A stretch of 64,000 bases of DNA, taken from positions 38,188 through 102,187 of the forward strand of contig JAPKZK010000145.1 of the NCBI GenBank assembly GCA_026393835.1, in the 5' to 3' direction. The stretch comes from Candidatus Aminicenantota bacterium (GTDB lineage Bacteria; Acidobacteriota; Aminicenantia; UBA2199). A program made the position numbers and the translations under genes. Positions 26,281 to 36,768 of the stretch are shown here, in pieces. The notes below the pieces were generated by a model, which had not been told where the DNA came from, did no database searches, and saw only the letters and a list, made by a program, of their open reading frames with translations. Positions within the stretch are counted from its first letter, which is position 1, and every line of letters starts with the position of its first letter.

Positions 26281-26453
26281 AAGACGTGTCCACAGATTAC
26301 ACTGATTTCCACTGATTTTTTTCTTTTTTCTTCTCTTCCTTGCTTCCGCTCTTCCTGTTTTTTCTCACCTTCTTACCTTCTTACCTTCTTTTTTTTTCCG
26401 CTCTTCTGCTCTTCCATCTTTTTCCTCGCTTCCTGTTTTACCTTCATCATTCA
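26281..26453. repeat. Low-complexity pyrimidine-rich and CACTGATT intergenic repeats
   Basis: CCACAGATTACACTGATTTCC is followed by about 120 nt of TTCTTCTC/CTTACCTT/TCTTCCTTGC sequence and TCATCATTCATC. The stop codon and last few codons of the TIR-CHAT gene lie inside the last element. Confidence 0.55.
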
Positions 26454-29400
26454 TCATTCATCATTCAAATCTTCTAATAAAAGGATCACCTCCACCGCAT
26501 CGTCATAATCGAGGTTCAGGTTGTTGGCCAGTTCGGGATCGCGGGAACCGGCAAGGATGGCCTGAAGTTTGGGGATTAAAGCTCTCATGAAATCATCTAT
26601 TTCAGGATCATTAAGCAATTCTTCTAAAACCGCGGCCATTTCTGTGGTTTGATTTGCTTTAAGGGCCTGGCCAACGGCAAGGCACAGCCGCCCGGTTCCG
26701 GAATAATTCTCCCCGCCGTCGCGGCGATAGGCCAGGAAGAGTTCAGTGGCCTTTTCCCGCGCCTCCTGCGCCTTTTGTAAATTGCCTTCCGCCCGCTCCA
26801 GGTCACAAAGAATATTATAGGATACCCAAAGTTGGGCGGCAGGGCCATAATTTTTTCTGCACTCAATAGCCCGGATAATCTCGGTCCGCGCTTCTTCATT
26901 TCGTTTGAGTCTGATTAAGGTATTGGCCAGGTTACTGCGAATAAGCCCTTCTTTTTCCAGGTATTTCATTTCTATGGTTTTATCCGCTGCCTGGCGATAA
27001 AAGATTACTGCCTCTTCCAGCCGGCCCATATTATCGTAAAGGGTACCCAGTTGCAATAAACTCCTCTCCTCACCGATGGAGTCGTGCTGTTGCACGCCTA
27101 TTGCCAATGCTTGTCGGTAGGCCTGTTCCGCCTTCTGCCATTGTCCGGTTTGTTGATGGGCCATGCCGATCTGATGCAACAATGCAGCCACAGATGCCGG
27201 TTCGTTAAGATTGATAAATATTTTTATTCCTTCGGCATAAGCGCCGATGGCATCCTTATAACGGCCCTGCTTCAGGCGCACCGTTCCCAGGTTACTTTTG
27301 CCAACGGCAACATCACGCAACCTTTCCTTATTTTCATCTAATTGAATTCCTTTTTCATACGCCACCACCGCTTCTTCATACCGGCCCAGATCGCACAAAC
27401 ATACTCCTTTCTCGGTCAGGCAACTCGATGCCATTCGCTCTGCCTCAGTAATGCCTTGTCCGGCAAGGCGTTGAAACCGGGTGTAGGCTTCTTCGATATA
27501 TAGCAGGGCGGCCTGGGACGCGCCGCTTTTTCTAAGCACACGTCCAAGCTCCCAATGTGCATATGCTGTGTCATAGACGGCATCTGAATATGCATTCTCA
27601 CCTTCCTGTAAACATTTATCCAATAATTTACGATTTTTTTGTAATGCATGTGCAAAATTTCCTTTTTCCAGTAAACGAGCAATATACATAATTGTTGACC
27701 AAAATTGAGAATGATTCCACCCCCCTTGCTCCAGTTTTTTGCTTTCTTCCTCTCGGATAGCCGCCACTCGGGTCAGGAGGTGAAATTTGCCCAAAGGAGC
27801 AATCAATTGTTCCAGTGAATTGGCTAAATCAACCGTTTTCTCCGCATCTCCTTGCTCCCTCGCCAGCTCCAGCAGAACCATTAAGTTGGGCAGTTCCAAC
27901 AATGTTAAAGTAGAGGAAACCTGGGTGTTTTGAAAGTACTGCTGATATAAAAAGCTACTCAATTGCCGCATGCTTTCGATCCAGCGGGTCGTGCTAGCTT
28001 CAAGAACAATACTATCCATTCCCAGCCGCAAATAAGGACACAAGGCCGGGTCAAAGCGGAAAAAACCATAAGCCAATGGTACAGCCAGGCCGGTTTGCAT
28101 TAATTGTGCCACCAGTAAATCCCTTTCCTCTTTAGTTAATTCCAATACCTCTGAAATAGGATATACATGCCCGCCGCCCTGGAACACGCCCAGCGGTTGG
28201 ATTTTCGCCCGTATTCCCGGCGACAGCCGCCGCAGCGACAACTCGACGCTGGCAAACAACGACCGCTCCCGCTCATTTGGGTACTTCTTATCCAATTCCG
28301 CCATCAATTGCCCCAATCTCTTCGTTGTCTGCCCCACCCCGAATTCCCCAATATAAGGCGCCAATAACACCAAGCCCCGTGCATGTCCATTCATCGCTTC
28401 CACCAACGCCTCTACTTCCGGCTGCGCGCCGCCGCGCTCATCTTCCTTCGGCGTTATCCCCGCCGCTGTCATGGCCCGCTGCACCAACTCTATTGCATCA
28501 TTCTTTGTCAACCGCCCCAATACCACATGCTTAACCTTTGCCGCAAATGGTTCCGGCAGCGCTTCCCGCGACGTAAACAATACCCGCGTCTCACCTATCT
28601 TTAATAATTTCTGACACAAACGGAAAAAGGTCTGAAGAGATTCTGAATCAAACCGATCAAGGGGGGCTCCTTTCGAGAAAGCCGCCCCCCTATCCCCCCC
28701 GTGAAAGCTTTTGTTTACTGGTAAGATGCTTTCTATATTATCCAAAACAATCATTGTGCAGTTATCACGCAATGCCCGTTCAATCGGCTGCAACGCTTTG
28801 CTTAACAACTCATCATCCTTATACTCAGCCACCGAATAATTATTCACCAACTGCCTGCCTATCCGATCCACTACAGTCCGCACAGCATATACATCCTCCA
28901 ACAACACAAACAAGGCCCTATTAAACCGGTTCGTCCTCACCAACCACCGCGCTAACTCCACCGCCAACGTCGTCTTCCCCTCCCCTCCTTGCCCACAGAC
29001 TACCCCAAATGACTCCAACCCCAATAACCGCTCCAATTTCAATAACTCCTTACTGCGCCCCACAAATCGATGCCCCGGCGTCTCCGGCAAATCCCCAAAC
29101 CGGTTCTCCAATAATTGAGTTTGCATTTCCTCCGCCCCACGCGAAGGCACACGCGTCAGCAAACGCACATCCTCCCTCTCCTGGTACAACACCGGCACAA
29201 ACCAATCCTGCATATACAACTTCCCGGCCCCGAAAACCTTAATCCGATAAGTATCCCCATACAATGCCTTATGCCCGGCCAACATGGCTTCGCCAACCCG
29301 GCTCCCGTTCGCCAATTCTCCATAAAAACTCCCCACAAACCGCTTCGCCGTCTCCACCAAAACCGAATGACTCATGGCCACTACCGCCGCTACACCCTCA

Positions 29401-30863
29401 TCCAATAATTTCGCCGCTACCGAAGCAGTCGGGTCATCTTCCGATTTCGCCGATTGACAGGCCTCCAAAAAAACCAGCGAAACCCGGTGCACCTTGAACA
29501 CTTCGGCTATCTTTTGCGCATCCACCAATTGAGATTTCCGCTCTTCCAATTTCTCTTTGTCTTTCGGGTCTTCGAAACACAACCCGCCTAAACCCGTTGT
29601 CTTACTGAACACGCCGTGGCCGTCAAAATGCACCACATGATAAGCAACTCCTTTTTTATGCGCCCGGTCCAATTCCTCTTGCATGGCCGGGAAAGTAGGG
29701 GGCGCCAGCACGGTTAGCTCCACCAGGTCGCCCAGGCTTTCCAAAGCCGTAACCAGCGGCAAAGCGCTGACCCGATGATCGATATACCCGGCGGTATCAT
29801 CTTCCGGCCTGGGACTGACCAGCAAAATGCGAATCGGCGGTTGGGAAACTTGCCGCTCCACCGGTACCCGGTTCGGCAATCGCCTGCGCACCTGCACCGG
29901 TTTCGCCCCCTGGAATAAATAACTTCGACCATCGTGCAGCAGTTCCCAGGGTAGAGCCAGGAGCAGCGAGCCCGCTTCATTGGCTTCGGCCTGTTTCCCT
30001 GCTTCCGTTCCTTTCACCAACGAAGCATTCACATAAACAGTAAAACGCCTTTCGCCGTCATTACCGGATTTTTCCCAGGCCATCAGTACATTGCGAACTG
30101 CGTCGTCGTTAAACACCGCATTGAAAAGCGCCTGGCCCCATTTTGGCAGTTGCTCTTCCACCTTTTCCGCCCGCTGCTTGAACACGCCGATGGGCCACTG
30201 GGCGAAACGTTCCAAATACCAGGAAAGTTCCTCATGCTCGATGGGGCCGATGGGCGCGGTGAAAGAAAACCGTTCGCTTTCCACCTCGCGAAGGCCTTTT
30301 TCACCGGGATTAAAGATTAAGCGGGCCGTGGCCCTGGACCGGCGTATGCCGTCCGTTTCCGTCATCACCGGGTCGGTCAGTTCCAACACCAGTTCATGGA
30401 GCAAAGTCTCTGCCAATACTATTGGCGGCTGGAAATCATCCGGCAGCCGTTCGCCCAGGGCGGCCATGATATAGGGCAGGGCTTCGCTTATCCCGCCGGG
30501 GCCAACCTCTACCTTGACCCCCACCGGTTCTTCCGGGAAATACAATCCCAAAGCAGCCGGTTCAACGCCCGGCAGCAGCAAAGGAATCACCCGGTATGCA
30601 TCGCCCAGTTTTTTCTTTACTTTGAGGGCCTCTTTGGTTTCTTTCAAAACCCAGGCCGAATTAAAGGTATCACGGCTGAGAATCAATATAAATGCGCGCG
30701 CGTTTTGAATCGCTTTTTTAATTTCCGGTTCCAATTCATCGCCCCCTGCCAATTGCCGGGAATCCGCCCATACTTCTAATTGAAGGGCTTCCATGGTTTC
30801 GCGCAGTTCCTTTACAAATCCATCATCCTTACTGCTGTGTGAAATAAAAATATGCTTGCTCAT
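26454..30863 (-). CDS. TIR-CHAT-NACHT/NB-ARC-TPR protein, 1469 residues
   Basis: TIR domain (about 1-135) starts MSKHIFISHSSKDDGFVKEL and keeps the catalytic-type Glu75 in SAWVLKE. A linker is followed by a CHAT caspase-like domain (about 300-560) with His416 in HFDGHG and Cys469 in LEACQSA. The STAND NTPase (about 598-900) has P loop CGQGGEGKTT (Lys630) and Walker B MIVLDNIESIL. The C-terminal 500 residues are TPRs (for example AVVAYEKGIQLDENKE). It thus combines a potential NADase and a protease under one nucleotide switch, with TPRs as sensor, a layout typical of bacterial conflict or suicide proteins. It is a single gene, flanked by module 2. Function is inferred; domain calls are strong. 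Confidence 0.88.
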   Translation of the reverse strand: MSKHIFISHSSKDDGFVKELRETMEALQLEVWADSRQLAGGDELEPEIKKAIQNARAFILILSRDTFNSAWVLKETKEALKVKKKLGDAYRVIPLLLPGVEPAALGLYFPEEPVGVKVEVGPGGISEALPYIMAALGERLPDDFQPPIVLAETLLHELVLELTDPVMTETDGIRRSRATARLIFNPGEKGLREVESERFSFTAPIGPIEHEELSWYLERFAQWPIGVFKQRAEKVEEQLPKWGQALFNAVFNDDAVRNVLMAWEKSGNDGERRFTVYVNASLVKGTEAGKQAEANEAGSLLLALPWELLHDGRSYLFQGAKPVQVRRRLPNRVPVERQVSQPPIRILLVSPRPEDDTAGYIDHRVSALPLVTALESLGDLVELTVLAPPTFPAMQEELDRAHKKGVAYHVVHFDGHGVFSKTTGLGGLCFEDPKDKEKLEERKSQLVDAQKIAEVFKVHRVSLVFLEACQSAKSEDDPTASVAAKLLDEGVAAVVAMSHSVLVETAKRFVGSFYGELANGSRVGEAMLAGHKALYGDTYRIKVFGAGKLYMQDWFVPVLYQEREDVRLLTRVPSRGAEEMQTQLLENRFGDLPETPGHRFVGRSKELLKLERLLGLESFGVVCGQGGEGKTTLAVELARWLVRTNRFNRALFVLLEDVYAVRTVVDRIGRQLVNNYSVAEYKDDELLSKALQPIERALRDNCTMIVLDNIESILPVNKSFHGGDRGAAFSKGAPLDRFDSESLQTFFRLCQKLLKIGETRVLFTSREALPEPFAAKVKHVVLGRLTKNDAIELVQRAMTAAGITPKEDERGGAQPEVEALVEAMNGHARGLVLLAPYIGEFGVGQTTKRLGQLMAELDKKYPNERERSLFASVELSLRRLSPGIRAKIQPLGVFQGGGHVYPISEVLELTKEERDLLVAQLMQTGLAVPLAYGFFRFDPALCPYLRLGMDSIVLEASTTRWIESMRQLSSFLYQQYFQNTQVSSTLTLLELPNLMVLLELAREQGDAEKTVDLANSLEQLIAPLGKFHLLTRVAAIREEESKKLEQGGWNHSQFWSTIMYIARLLEKGNFAHALQKNRKLLDKCLQEGENAYSDAVYDTAYAHWELGRVLRKSGASQAALLYIEEAYTRFQRLAGQGITEAERMASSCLTEKGVCLCDLGRYEEAVVAYEKGIQLDENKERLRDVAVGKSNLGTVRLKQGRYKDAIGAYAEGIKIFINLNEPASVAALLHQIGMAHQQTGQWQKAEQAYRQALAIGVQQHDSIGEERSLLQLGTLYDNMGRLEEAVIFYRQAADKTIEMKYLEKEGLIRSNLANTLIRLKRNEEARTEIIRAIECRKNYGPAAQLWVSYNILCDLERAEGNLQKAQEAREKATELFLAYRRDGGENYSGTGRLCLAVGQALKANQTTEMAAVLEELLNDPEIDDFMRALIPKLQAILAGSRDPELANNLNLDYDDAVEVILLLEDLNDE

Positions 30864-31433
30864 GCTCTCTCATTTTATGGCAGTTCGTCATGAGGGCTTT
30901 GCCTTCGCCCGGAGACCATGAAAACTTTTGCCACCAAAAGAAGGCACACCAAGACACCAGGATTTTTTTAATAATAAACCTCTTGGTGTACCTTCGTGCC
31001 TTAGTGCCTTTGTGGCTATTTTTATGGCCGCTTACTCAAAAAGTATCCTTATGTTTTACACGATTGCGAAACGAAAGTCAAGAAATATTTCAAATTTAAA
31101 AACCGTCTCCTGATGCCGCACACTGGCGCACCGGTTTGCAGACCCCTTCCTACGGGTTACGGCCCCTTCTTTTCATTAACCGTTAACAATTAACCAAGCT
31201 ATTTTCATAAAAAACATCCTGGGCGAGCTTGAAAAAACTCCATCTATATGGCATAATGCTGTCTTTACCAGTTCTCAAAAACATACGACTGTGTATTGGG
31301 TATTGTATTAATCGTGTATTGTGAATACCAGGATTGTTTTTCCTGTTCTTGTTTCGGATAGCCTCCTGGAGAGTCAATGGCGGAAGCACGCCCATTCACT
31401 AATAACCAATAACGAATGACCAATGACCAACCC
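30864..31433. other. Intergenic region with dispersed repeats, no gene seen
   Basis: Contains GAAGGCACACCAAGACACC facing TCTTGGTGTACCTTCGTGCC (30940-31000, a loose inverted repeat), the 31321-31357 copy of the AGGATTGTTTTTCCTG direct repeat, and ATAACCAATAACGAATGACC just before the next gene. At 31107-31165 a GC-rich stretch (GGTTTGCAGACCCC, CTACGGGTTACGGCC) could form hairpins; I cannot assign it. Confidence 0.5.
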
Positions 31434-32882
31434 ATGACGCCGACAAAAAAATACATCATCTATACGTTAATCGTAGTTCTCGCCTCCCTGTTAATTCTAT
31501 TTGCCGTATACTCCATTATCGATAAAGAAGCGGATACTGTTCCGACCCCGGGGAAAGCGGCGGAACAGCTCAAGGAGATCGAAACCCCGGGGAAAAAATG
31601 GTTGAATGGGTATTTCGGCATCTTTTTCCGGTTCAAATACCTGGGCAATATCAACTGGTTGTTGGTTCCTTTGTTAATCTATTTTTTCCTGGCCGTGAAG
31701 AAACCCCGCCGGTGGCAAATGGCACTGGTATTTGCCTGGCTGCTGACCGCGTTGTTTATCATCATCAAAGGCTACACCAATTACAGGTATCAATTTACAC
31801 TGTTTGCTTTTACGGCAACCGTCATCCTGCTGCTGCTGTGGGAAATTTTAAAAAATAAAAAAACCTATTTGAAAATTTTCTGTTTTTCCTTCGTAGGTTT
31901 GGTTTGCGCCTTTAATATTTACCATTATTTCGACCGTTACGATTTTTTCTGGGGGATGAAAGTCAATGAAGAGAAATCGCGGTTCCCCTATCGACTGATC
32001 GATTACCTTAACCGCGACACGGCGCTAAAAGAGTCGGCGAAAAAAGTCTTTGTTATGGACCAGCCGATATTTTTTTATTATACCGATCAAAAAGGCATCG
32101 ATATGCAGTCGCCCCAGGCCCAGTGGGCCACCGCCCACTTAACCGGGAATATCGGTTCCCGGGAAGCCCTCTTCAAGGAATTTAAAAAAATCCTGCATGT
32201 CGAATATATTTTACTCGGCGCCAGCCACCTGAAGCTCTACCAACCCTTCTTGTTACCGGAATTTCTCGACTGCGAGTGCCGGTTGGTATTAAAGGACAAC
32301 GGGTGGTTCTTGTACCGTTTAAGAGAAAAACCCCTGGAACGGGAACTGAAGTCGCCCCGCTTTGGAAAGTATAAATTATGGCGGCCCCAGGCCAAAGAAC
32401 CCGGCAGCGTATCGCCCGGGTTAATCACCTTTATGGAGACAGGGAAATTCGCCTTCGCTTCTAAGCGTCAGAAGGAACGGCGAAGGGATTGGAATTGCCT
32501 GGAACTGCGCAACCTCAAACCCGATGAAAAAGGCGAGCGCAGGATCAATTTCGGTTATGAATTGGGCCGCGGTGAACTCAAAATGCAAATCCGGCGGGTC
32601 CAGGGCCGGTATCTCCACTTTATCGTCAGGGCGGCCATTTCCCCCACGCTTTTTAATAGGGATAATTTTATTTTTATCAGCGAATACAGTGAGCGGGATA
32701 AAATCTGGCGATCGACGCGAACCTATTTTTCATCCCCCCAGGGGCGGACTTATATCGTCTCGCGGGAAATCGGGAAAGACAGTTCGCGGGTAATAGTGGG
32801 GTTTCGTTTTACCCCCCGGTCCACGGCAGAAGTATTATTAATCAGTGACGCGGGGATATACGTTTCCGATGAACCCTTATAA
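31434..32882 (+). CDS. Membrane protein of the surface glycan cluster (glycosyltransferase-39-like C-terminal half?)
   Basis: 482 residues from ATG 31434; an ATG at 31416 lies inside a low-complexity repeat, and neither has a clear ribosome-binding site. Four or five membrane helices lie in the first 170 residues (IIYTLIVVLASLLILFAVYS, then WLLVPLLIYFFLAV, MALVFAWLLTALFIII, FTLFAFTATVILLLLW). A soluble domain (about 185-482) follows. The helices with the YTNYRYQF loop recall the C-terminal half of PMT/ArnT-type transferases, but the catalytic N-terminal half is absent. It leads the glycan cluster and is followed 15 nt later by the flippase. Confidence 0.55.
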   Translation: MTPTKKYIIYTLIVVLASLLILFAVYSIIDKEADTVPTPGKAAEQLKEIETPGKKWLNGYFGIFFRFKYLGNINWLLVPLLIYFFLAVKKPRRWQMALVFAWLLTALFIIIKGYTNYRYQFTLFAFTATVILLLLWEILKNKKTYLKIFCFSFVGLVCAFNIYHYFDRYDFFWGMKVNEEKSRFPYRLIDYLNRDTALKESAKKVFVMDQPIFFYYTDQKGIDMQSPQAQWATAHLTGNIGSREALFKEFKKILHVEYILLGASHLKLYQPFLLPEFLDCECRLVLKDNGWFLYRLREKPLERELKSPRFGKYKLWRPQAKEPGSVSPGLITFMETGKFAFASKRQKERRRDWNCLELRNLKPDEKGERRINFGYELGRGELKMQIRRVQGRYLHFIVRAAISPTLFNRDNFIFISEYSERDKIWRSTRTYFSSPQGRTYIVSREIGKDSSRVIVGFRFTPRSTAEVLLISDAGIYVSDEPL

Positions 32883-32897
32883 TAAAGGAATAAACCC

Positions 32898-34394
32898 ATG
32901 AAATTTTCTAAATTTTTAAAGGACCTCCTGTTTACCGGTTTTTCCCAGGTGCTGGTGCTGCTGATGGGGGTCGTGTTTGTCAAAATAATGGCCATGGCGC
33001 TGGATAAAAACAGCTTCGGGTTACTCATGCTTATCCGGCGCTGGTTAGGCGTCCTGCAGCCCCTACTTACCCTGAACCTGGGCCTAAGCTTAATAAAGTT
33101 TGTCAGCACCAATAAAGAAAAGCAGGCCCATTTTTTCAAAGTGTCCCTGGGCATCATAAATCTTATTTTTTTAATTGTCACCGCCGCCGTTTGTATCCTG
33201 CCTAAAACCTTTTCCTTCTTACTCTTCAACAGCCCCCAATACCCCCTGCTGACGGTCATATTTACCGTTTTCACTTATTCCGCCGCCCTCTATTTGCTCA
33301 TCTACTCATTTTTCCGGGGCGAACAGGATATGACGCGGGCCAATATCCTCAGCCTGGAATATTACGGCTTCCCCGTGCTGCTGGCCGGGCTGTTGTTGGT
33401 GCTAAATTTTAAAAACGGGTACCGGGATTTAGTCTTTTTTCACTTCCTGTATACCGTACCGGTTATCGCCGCCGCTTTCCTTTATTTTTGGAAAAATAAT
33501 CTCTTTGCCCTGCGCTACCCCTTAAAATTCAAATTAAAAGAAATGTCCGGGTTTCTTTCTTACGGGTTGAACCGGCTGCCCTCCACTTTGTTTTCATCGC
33601 TGATCTTAGGTTTCCCGGTATTCTGGGCCAACCGCACCATGACCCTGGAAGAGGCCGGTTACCTGGGCCTCGGGGTGTACATTGTCCGCATGATGGAAAT
33701 ATTTTCAACCCCCTTTAATAAAATTTTTATGCCCAAGTTTTCGGAATTTTCCGTTAGCGCCAAACCGGGAGATGTTAAAGACAAAAGCATGATCGTGGTG
33801 GATTTTATTATTACCTTTTTACCTGTCGTGGTGCTCAGCATATACGGCTTGTCGCGACATATCTTACTTCTCTGGCTGGGCAAAGAATTCCTTATCGCCC
33901 TTCCCGCCATTCAAATCGCCATACTGTTTTCCGGGTTCTATGTCATGCACGCCATTATCAGGGGAATCCTGAACGGCGTGTTTATCTTCCCTTACGTCAA
34001 TATCATCGGCCTGTTGGGTCTTACGGCCGTGACGCTGCCCATTGTCTTCGCCCTGGGGAGCAACTTGCTGGGAATATCTTTAAGTTTCGGCGCCGGTCTT
34101 TTTGTCCTGGGCGTCAGCTCCCTGTATATCCTGGTGAAAAAATTGGCGCTGGCATTTCCCTGGAAATTATTACTGGTCTATTCAGTTGTGGCCGCGGTCG
34201 TCTTTTTTATTACTTTTTTTATCGATAAATCGATGGTCCGACTGGTTTCTTTAAATACTTATGTCGAGTTTATGATCTTATGCGCTTACCGGTTCTTACT
34301 ATTACTGGCGATTTTCTTCCTTTTCTGGAAGAAGACATTGTGGTACAGCGAGCTCAAAAAACGGATGAATGTCCAAAAACAGGGAGTGAACTAA
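32898..34394 (+). CDS. Lipopolysaccharide/exopolysaccharide flippase (Wzx, MOP superfamily)
   Basis: 498 residues with 12-14 predicted helices. The N-terminal FLKDLLFTGFSQVLVLLMGVVF and the LNRLPSTLFSSLILGFPVFW segment are typical of MOP/MATE-fold oligosaccharide flippases. It would move undecaprenyl-linked glycan units across the inner membrane. The stop of this gene abuts the next start (34394/34395), so the genes are coupled. Confidence 0.82.
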   Translation: MKFSKFLKDLLFTGFSQVLVLLMGVVFVKIMAMALDKNSFGLLMLIRRWLGVLQPLLTLNLGLSLIKFVSTNKEKQAHFFKVSLGIINLIFLIVTAAVCILPKTFSFLLFNSPQYPLLTVIFTVFTYSAALYLLIYSFFRGEQDMTRANILSLEYYGFPVLLAGLLLVLNFKNGYRDLVFFHFLYTVPVIAAAFLYFWKNNLFALRYPLKFKLKEMSGFLSYGLNRLPSTLFSSLILGFPVFWANRTMTLEEAGYLGLGVYIVRMMEIFSTPFNKIFMPKFSEFSVSAKPGDVKDKSMIVVDFIITFLPVVVLSIYGLSRHILLLWLGKEFLIALPAIQIAILFSGFYVMHAIIRGILNGVFIFPYVNIIGLLGLTAVTLPIVFALGSNLLGISLSFGAGLFVLGVSSLYILVKKLALAFPWKLLLVYSVVAAVVFFITFFIDKSMVRLVSLNTYVEFMILCAYRFLLLLAIFFLFWKKTLWYSELKKRMNVQKQGVN

Positions 34395-35624
34395 ATGGCG
34401 GAACTTTTGTTTACGTTATATTTACTTTCCGGCATCGCAAAAGTTTTCTTAAAATTCTTCATCGGGGATGCGTTTGCGGAAATCTTTAATACCACGTTGA
34501 TTTTTGCCGCATTGCTCGTTTTGGTCGGCGGCTTCCAGGGATTTAAGAATATCTATTTTAAAAGTAAACTGTATATTGCCCGCGGGTCCCTGCCGTCCAT
34601 CATGCTGCTGCTGTCTTTTTATTTATGGATGATCCTCTCGCTGCTTTATACCGTTTCCCCCCAATACTCCTATATCAAAACCTTCCTGTTTCTCACCAAC
34701 CTGGTGGCTTTTTTGTTTCCCCTGGTTTATAAAGGTTTCGATTTCCAGCGGTTTGTAAGATATTTTATTTATACCGGTTCGCTTTTTATCGTGTTATATC
34801 TATCATTGGTCCCCAGGAGTTATTCCGCTTACATAAGCGAGAACCTGGAAATTTCCGGCAAGTACCTGGATATCGGCTACCTGGCCGCCCTGGATGTACT
34901 GCTGCTGACGCTGCTGCTGCCCCACCTGGAAATGAAGCGCTGGTTAAAACTGGGTTTTATCGGGGTGAACCTGGCGGCGGTGACGATTACCGCCGCCCGG
35001 GGACCACAGGTCTTCATGATCCTGACCCTCCTCTTGTACGCGTTATTCAACCCCAAAATACTTTACCGGTTTTTTGGACGCCCGGACTTGAAAAAAATCC
35101 TGGTCATTGCCGTTTCCGTCGTTATCCTGGCGGTGGGTCTCTACAATACCCTGGGTCACTATTCCGACAATATCGAACGAACTCTCCAACGGTTAAGCAT
35201 GGTGACGGATGTCGAATCCAGCAGCCTATCCGTTCGGGTCTCCCAAATCTATTTCGCCGTAGAAAAAATTTTCCAGGATACGTCTAATTTTATGCTGGGC
35301 TCCGGTATCGGGAGTTTCGGCATATTATATGCCGGGGAGGATGTGCGGTTATACCCCCATAATATTATTCTTGAAACATGGTTCGAGTTGGGGGTGGCGG
35401 GGGTTATAATATTGCTGTTATTTTTCGGTTTTTACATAAAAAAAATAAAACTAAACAGCCCGTCCTTTTATATATTCTTTTACCTGTTGTTAAACAGCCT
35501 TAAATCCTCTTCTTTGGTGGATCTGAGGGTCATGTTCGGCATTTTTGCCTGCCTGGCGGTTTTTGCCACGCGCTTGAAATATGGAGAAGATGAAAACATG
35601 GGAAATACGGGGAATATAGGGTAA
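34395..35624 (+). CDS. O-antigen polymerase/ligase-like membrane protein (Wzy type)
   Basis: 409 residues with about 10-12 helices and a large external loop (about 245-330) that contains SGIGSFGILYAGEDVRLYPHN; the PHN-containing loop is characteristic of the Wzy_C/O-antigen ligase family. It polymerises or ligates glycan repeat units on the periplasmic side. It sits between the flippase and two glycosyltransferases. Confidence 0.8.
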   Translation: MAELLFTLYLLSGIAKVFLKFFIGDAFAEIFNTTLIFAALLVLVGGFQGFKNIYFKSKLYIARGSLPSIMLLLSFYLWMILSLLYTVSPQYSYIKTFLFLTNLVAFLFPLVYKGFDFQRFVRYFIYTGSLFIVLYLSLVPRSYSAYISENLEISGKYLDIGYLAALDVLLLTLLLPHLEMKRWLKLGFIGVNLAAVTITAARGPQVFMILTLLLYALFNPKILYRFFGRPDLKKILVIAVSVVILAVGLYNTLGHYSDNIERTLQRLSMVTDVESSSLSVRVSQIYFAVEKIFQDTSNFMLGSGIGSFGILYAGEDVRLYPHNIILETWFELGVAGVIILLLFFGFYIKKIKLNSPSFYIFFYLLLNSLKSSSLVDLRVMFGIFACLAVFATRLKYGEDENMGNTGNIG

Positions 35625-35628
35625 AAAA

Positions 35629-36738
35629 ATGAAAATTTGCCACCTGACATCGGTACACCCTGCCGGCGATATTCGTATTTTTGAAAAAGAGTGCAAGAGT
35701 CTGGCCGCCCACGGCTACGAGGTGGTACTGATTATTAAAAATAAAGAAGCCGAAACCCGGGACGGCATTAAAATCATTCCCTTCCCGGTCTTGAAGAATC
35801 GATTGCTGCGGGTCTTTTTATCGCCGTTTCGTATGTTTTTTTTGGCCAGGAGGCAGGAAGCCCGGGTCTACCATTTCCATGACCCGGAACTTATTATTAC
35901 CGGCCTGCTGCTCCGCTTTTTTACAAAAGCGGCGGTGGTTTACGATATTCATGAAGATTACAAAACCTCCATTCGCCAAAAATATTACTTACCGGGAATA
36001 ATTTCGTATCCGTTGGCCTGTCTTTTTGGGCTTTTCGAAGCCCTGGCGGCCCGTTTTTTTCACCTCGTACTGGCAGAGAAATATTACAGCCAACGGTTTC
36101 CCCGGGGAATCCAGGTATTGAATTATCCCCTCCCGCGGCCGCTAACCCCGGGAGCCCTTCCGGGACCTGTTTCTCCCGGTCCTGCCCGCTTGATTTATAC
36201 CGGCACGGTGTCCGGCAGCAGGGGCGCTTATGTGCATGCCCGGTTGTTGACCCTGGTAAAAGATTGCGAAATTTATTTCATCGGCTCCTGCCGTAAAGAA
36301 GAGGCGGACAAAATACGGGAAATCGTGGGAGATCAAAAAGACCGGCTGTTCCTGGAAGGTGAAAACCAGTTCGTACTGCCGGCCCGGATCCGGCATTATT
36401 ATGAAACCGGCCGCTGGTTGGCCGGTCTGGCCGTATTTCCCAACTCCGGCCATTACCGGCAAAAGGAATTAACCAAGTTCTTCGAATACATGGCGGCCGG
36501 GATTCCCATCATATGTTCGGATTTCCCGGTATGGCGGGAACTGGTGGAAGCCAACGGGGTGGGCCTGGCGGTAAACCCGTCGGAACCCGGCGCCCTGGTG
36601 GAAGCGGTGGAATTCCTCAAAACGCATCCCGAAAAAGCCGCTGAAATGGGGGAAAGGGGAAAACAATTGACGCAGGACCGTTTTAATTGGCAAAATGAAG
36701 AGAAAAAGTTGCTGGAATTGTATGAAAGGATTAAGTGA
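35629..36738 (+). CDS. Glycosyltransferase family 4-like protein
   Basis: 369 residues, GT-B fold. The N-terminal half starts MKICHLTSVHPAGDIRIFEK. The C-terminal nucleotide-sugar domain has FFEYMAAGIPIICSDFPVW (about 284-302), the acidic EYMAAG motif of GT4 enzymes. Transfers a sugar to the growing lipid-linked glycan in the cytoplasm; donor and acceptor are unknown. Four nt separate it from the polymerase gene. Confidence 0.85.
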   Translation: MKICHLTSVHPAGDIRIFEKECKSLAAHGYEVVLIIKNKEAETRDGIKIIPFPVLKNRLLRVFLSPFRMFFLARRQEARVYHFHDPELIITGLLLRFFTKAAVVYDIHEDYKTSIRQKYYLPGIISYPLACLFGLFEALAARFFHLVLAEKYYSQRFPRGIQVLNYPLPRPLTPGALPGPVSPGPARLIYTGTVSGSRGAYVHARLLTLVKDCEIYFIGSCRKEEADKIREIVGDQKDRLFLEGENQFVLPARIRHYYETGRWLAGLAVFPNSGHYRQKELTKFFEYMAAGIPIICSDFPVWRELVEANGVGLAVNPSEPGALVEAVEFLKTHPEKAAEMGERGKQLTQDRFNWQNEEKKLLELYERIK

Positions 36739-36768
36739 AATTTTTTATAAATCATAAGGGATTGGAAA

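Noticed and set aside
28167..28604. Plus-strand frames inside the TIR-CHAT gene
   Set aside because: Proline-rich antisense shadows of a long, well-supported minus-strand gene.
31107..31165. Second group II intron domain V-like element
   Set aside because: GC-rich and hairpin-prone, but it lacks the domain V stem and bulge pattern and has no domain VI after it.
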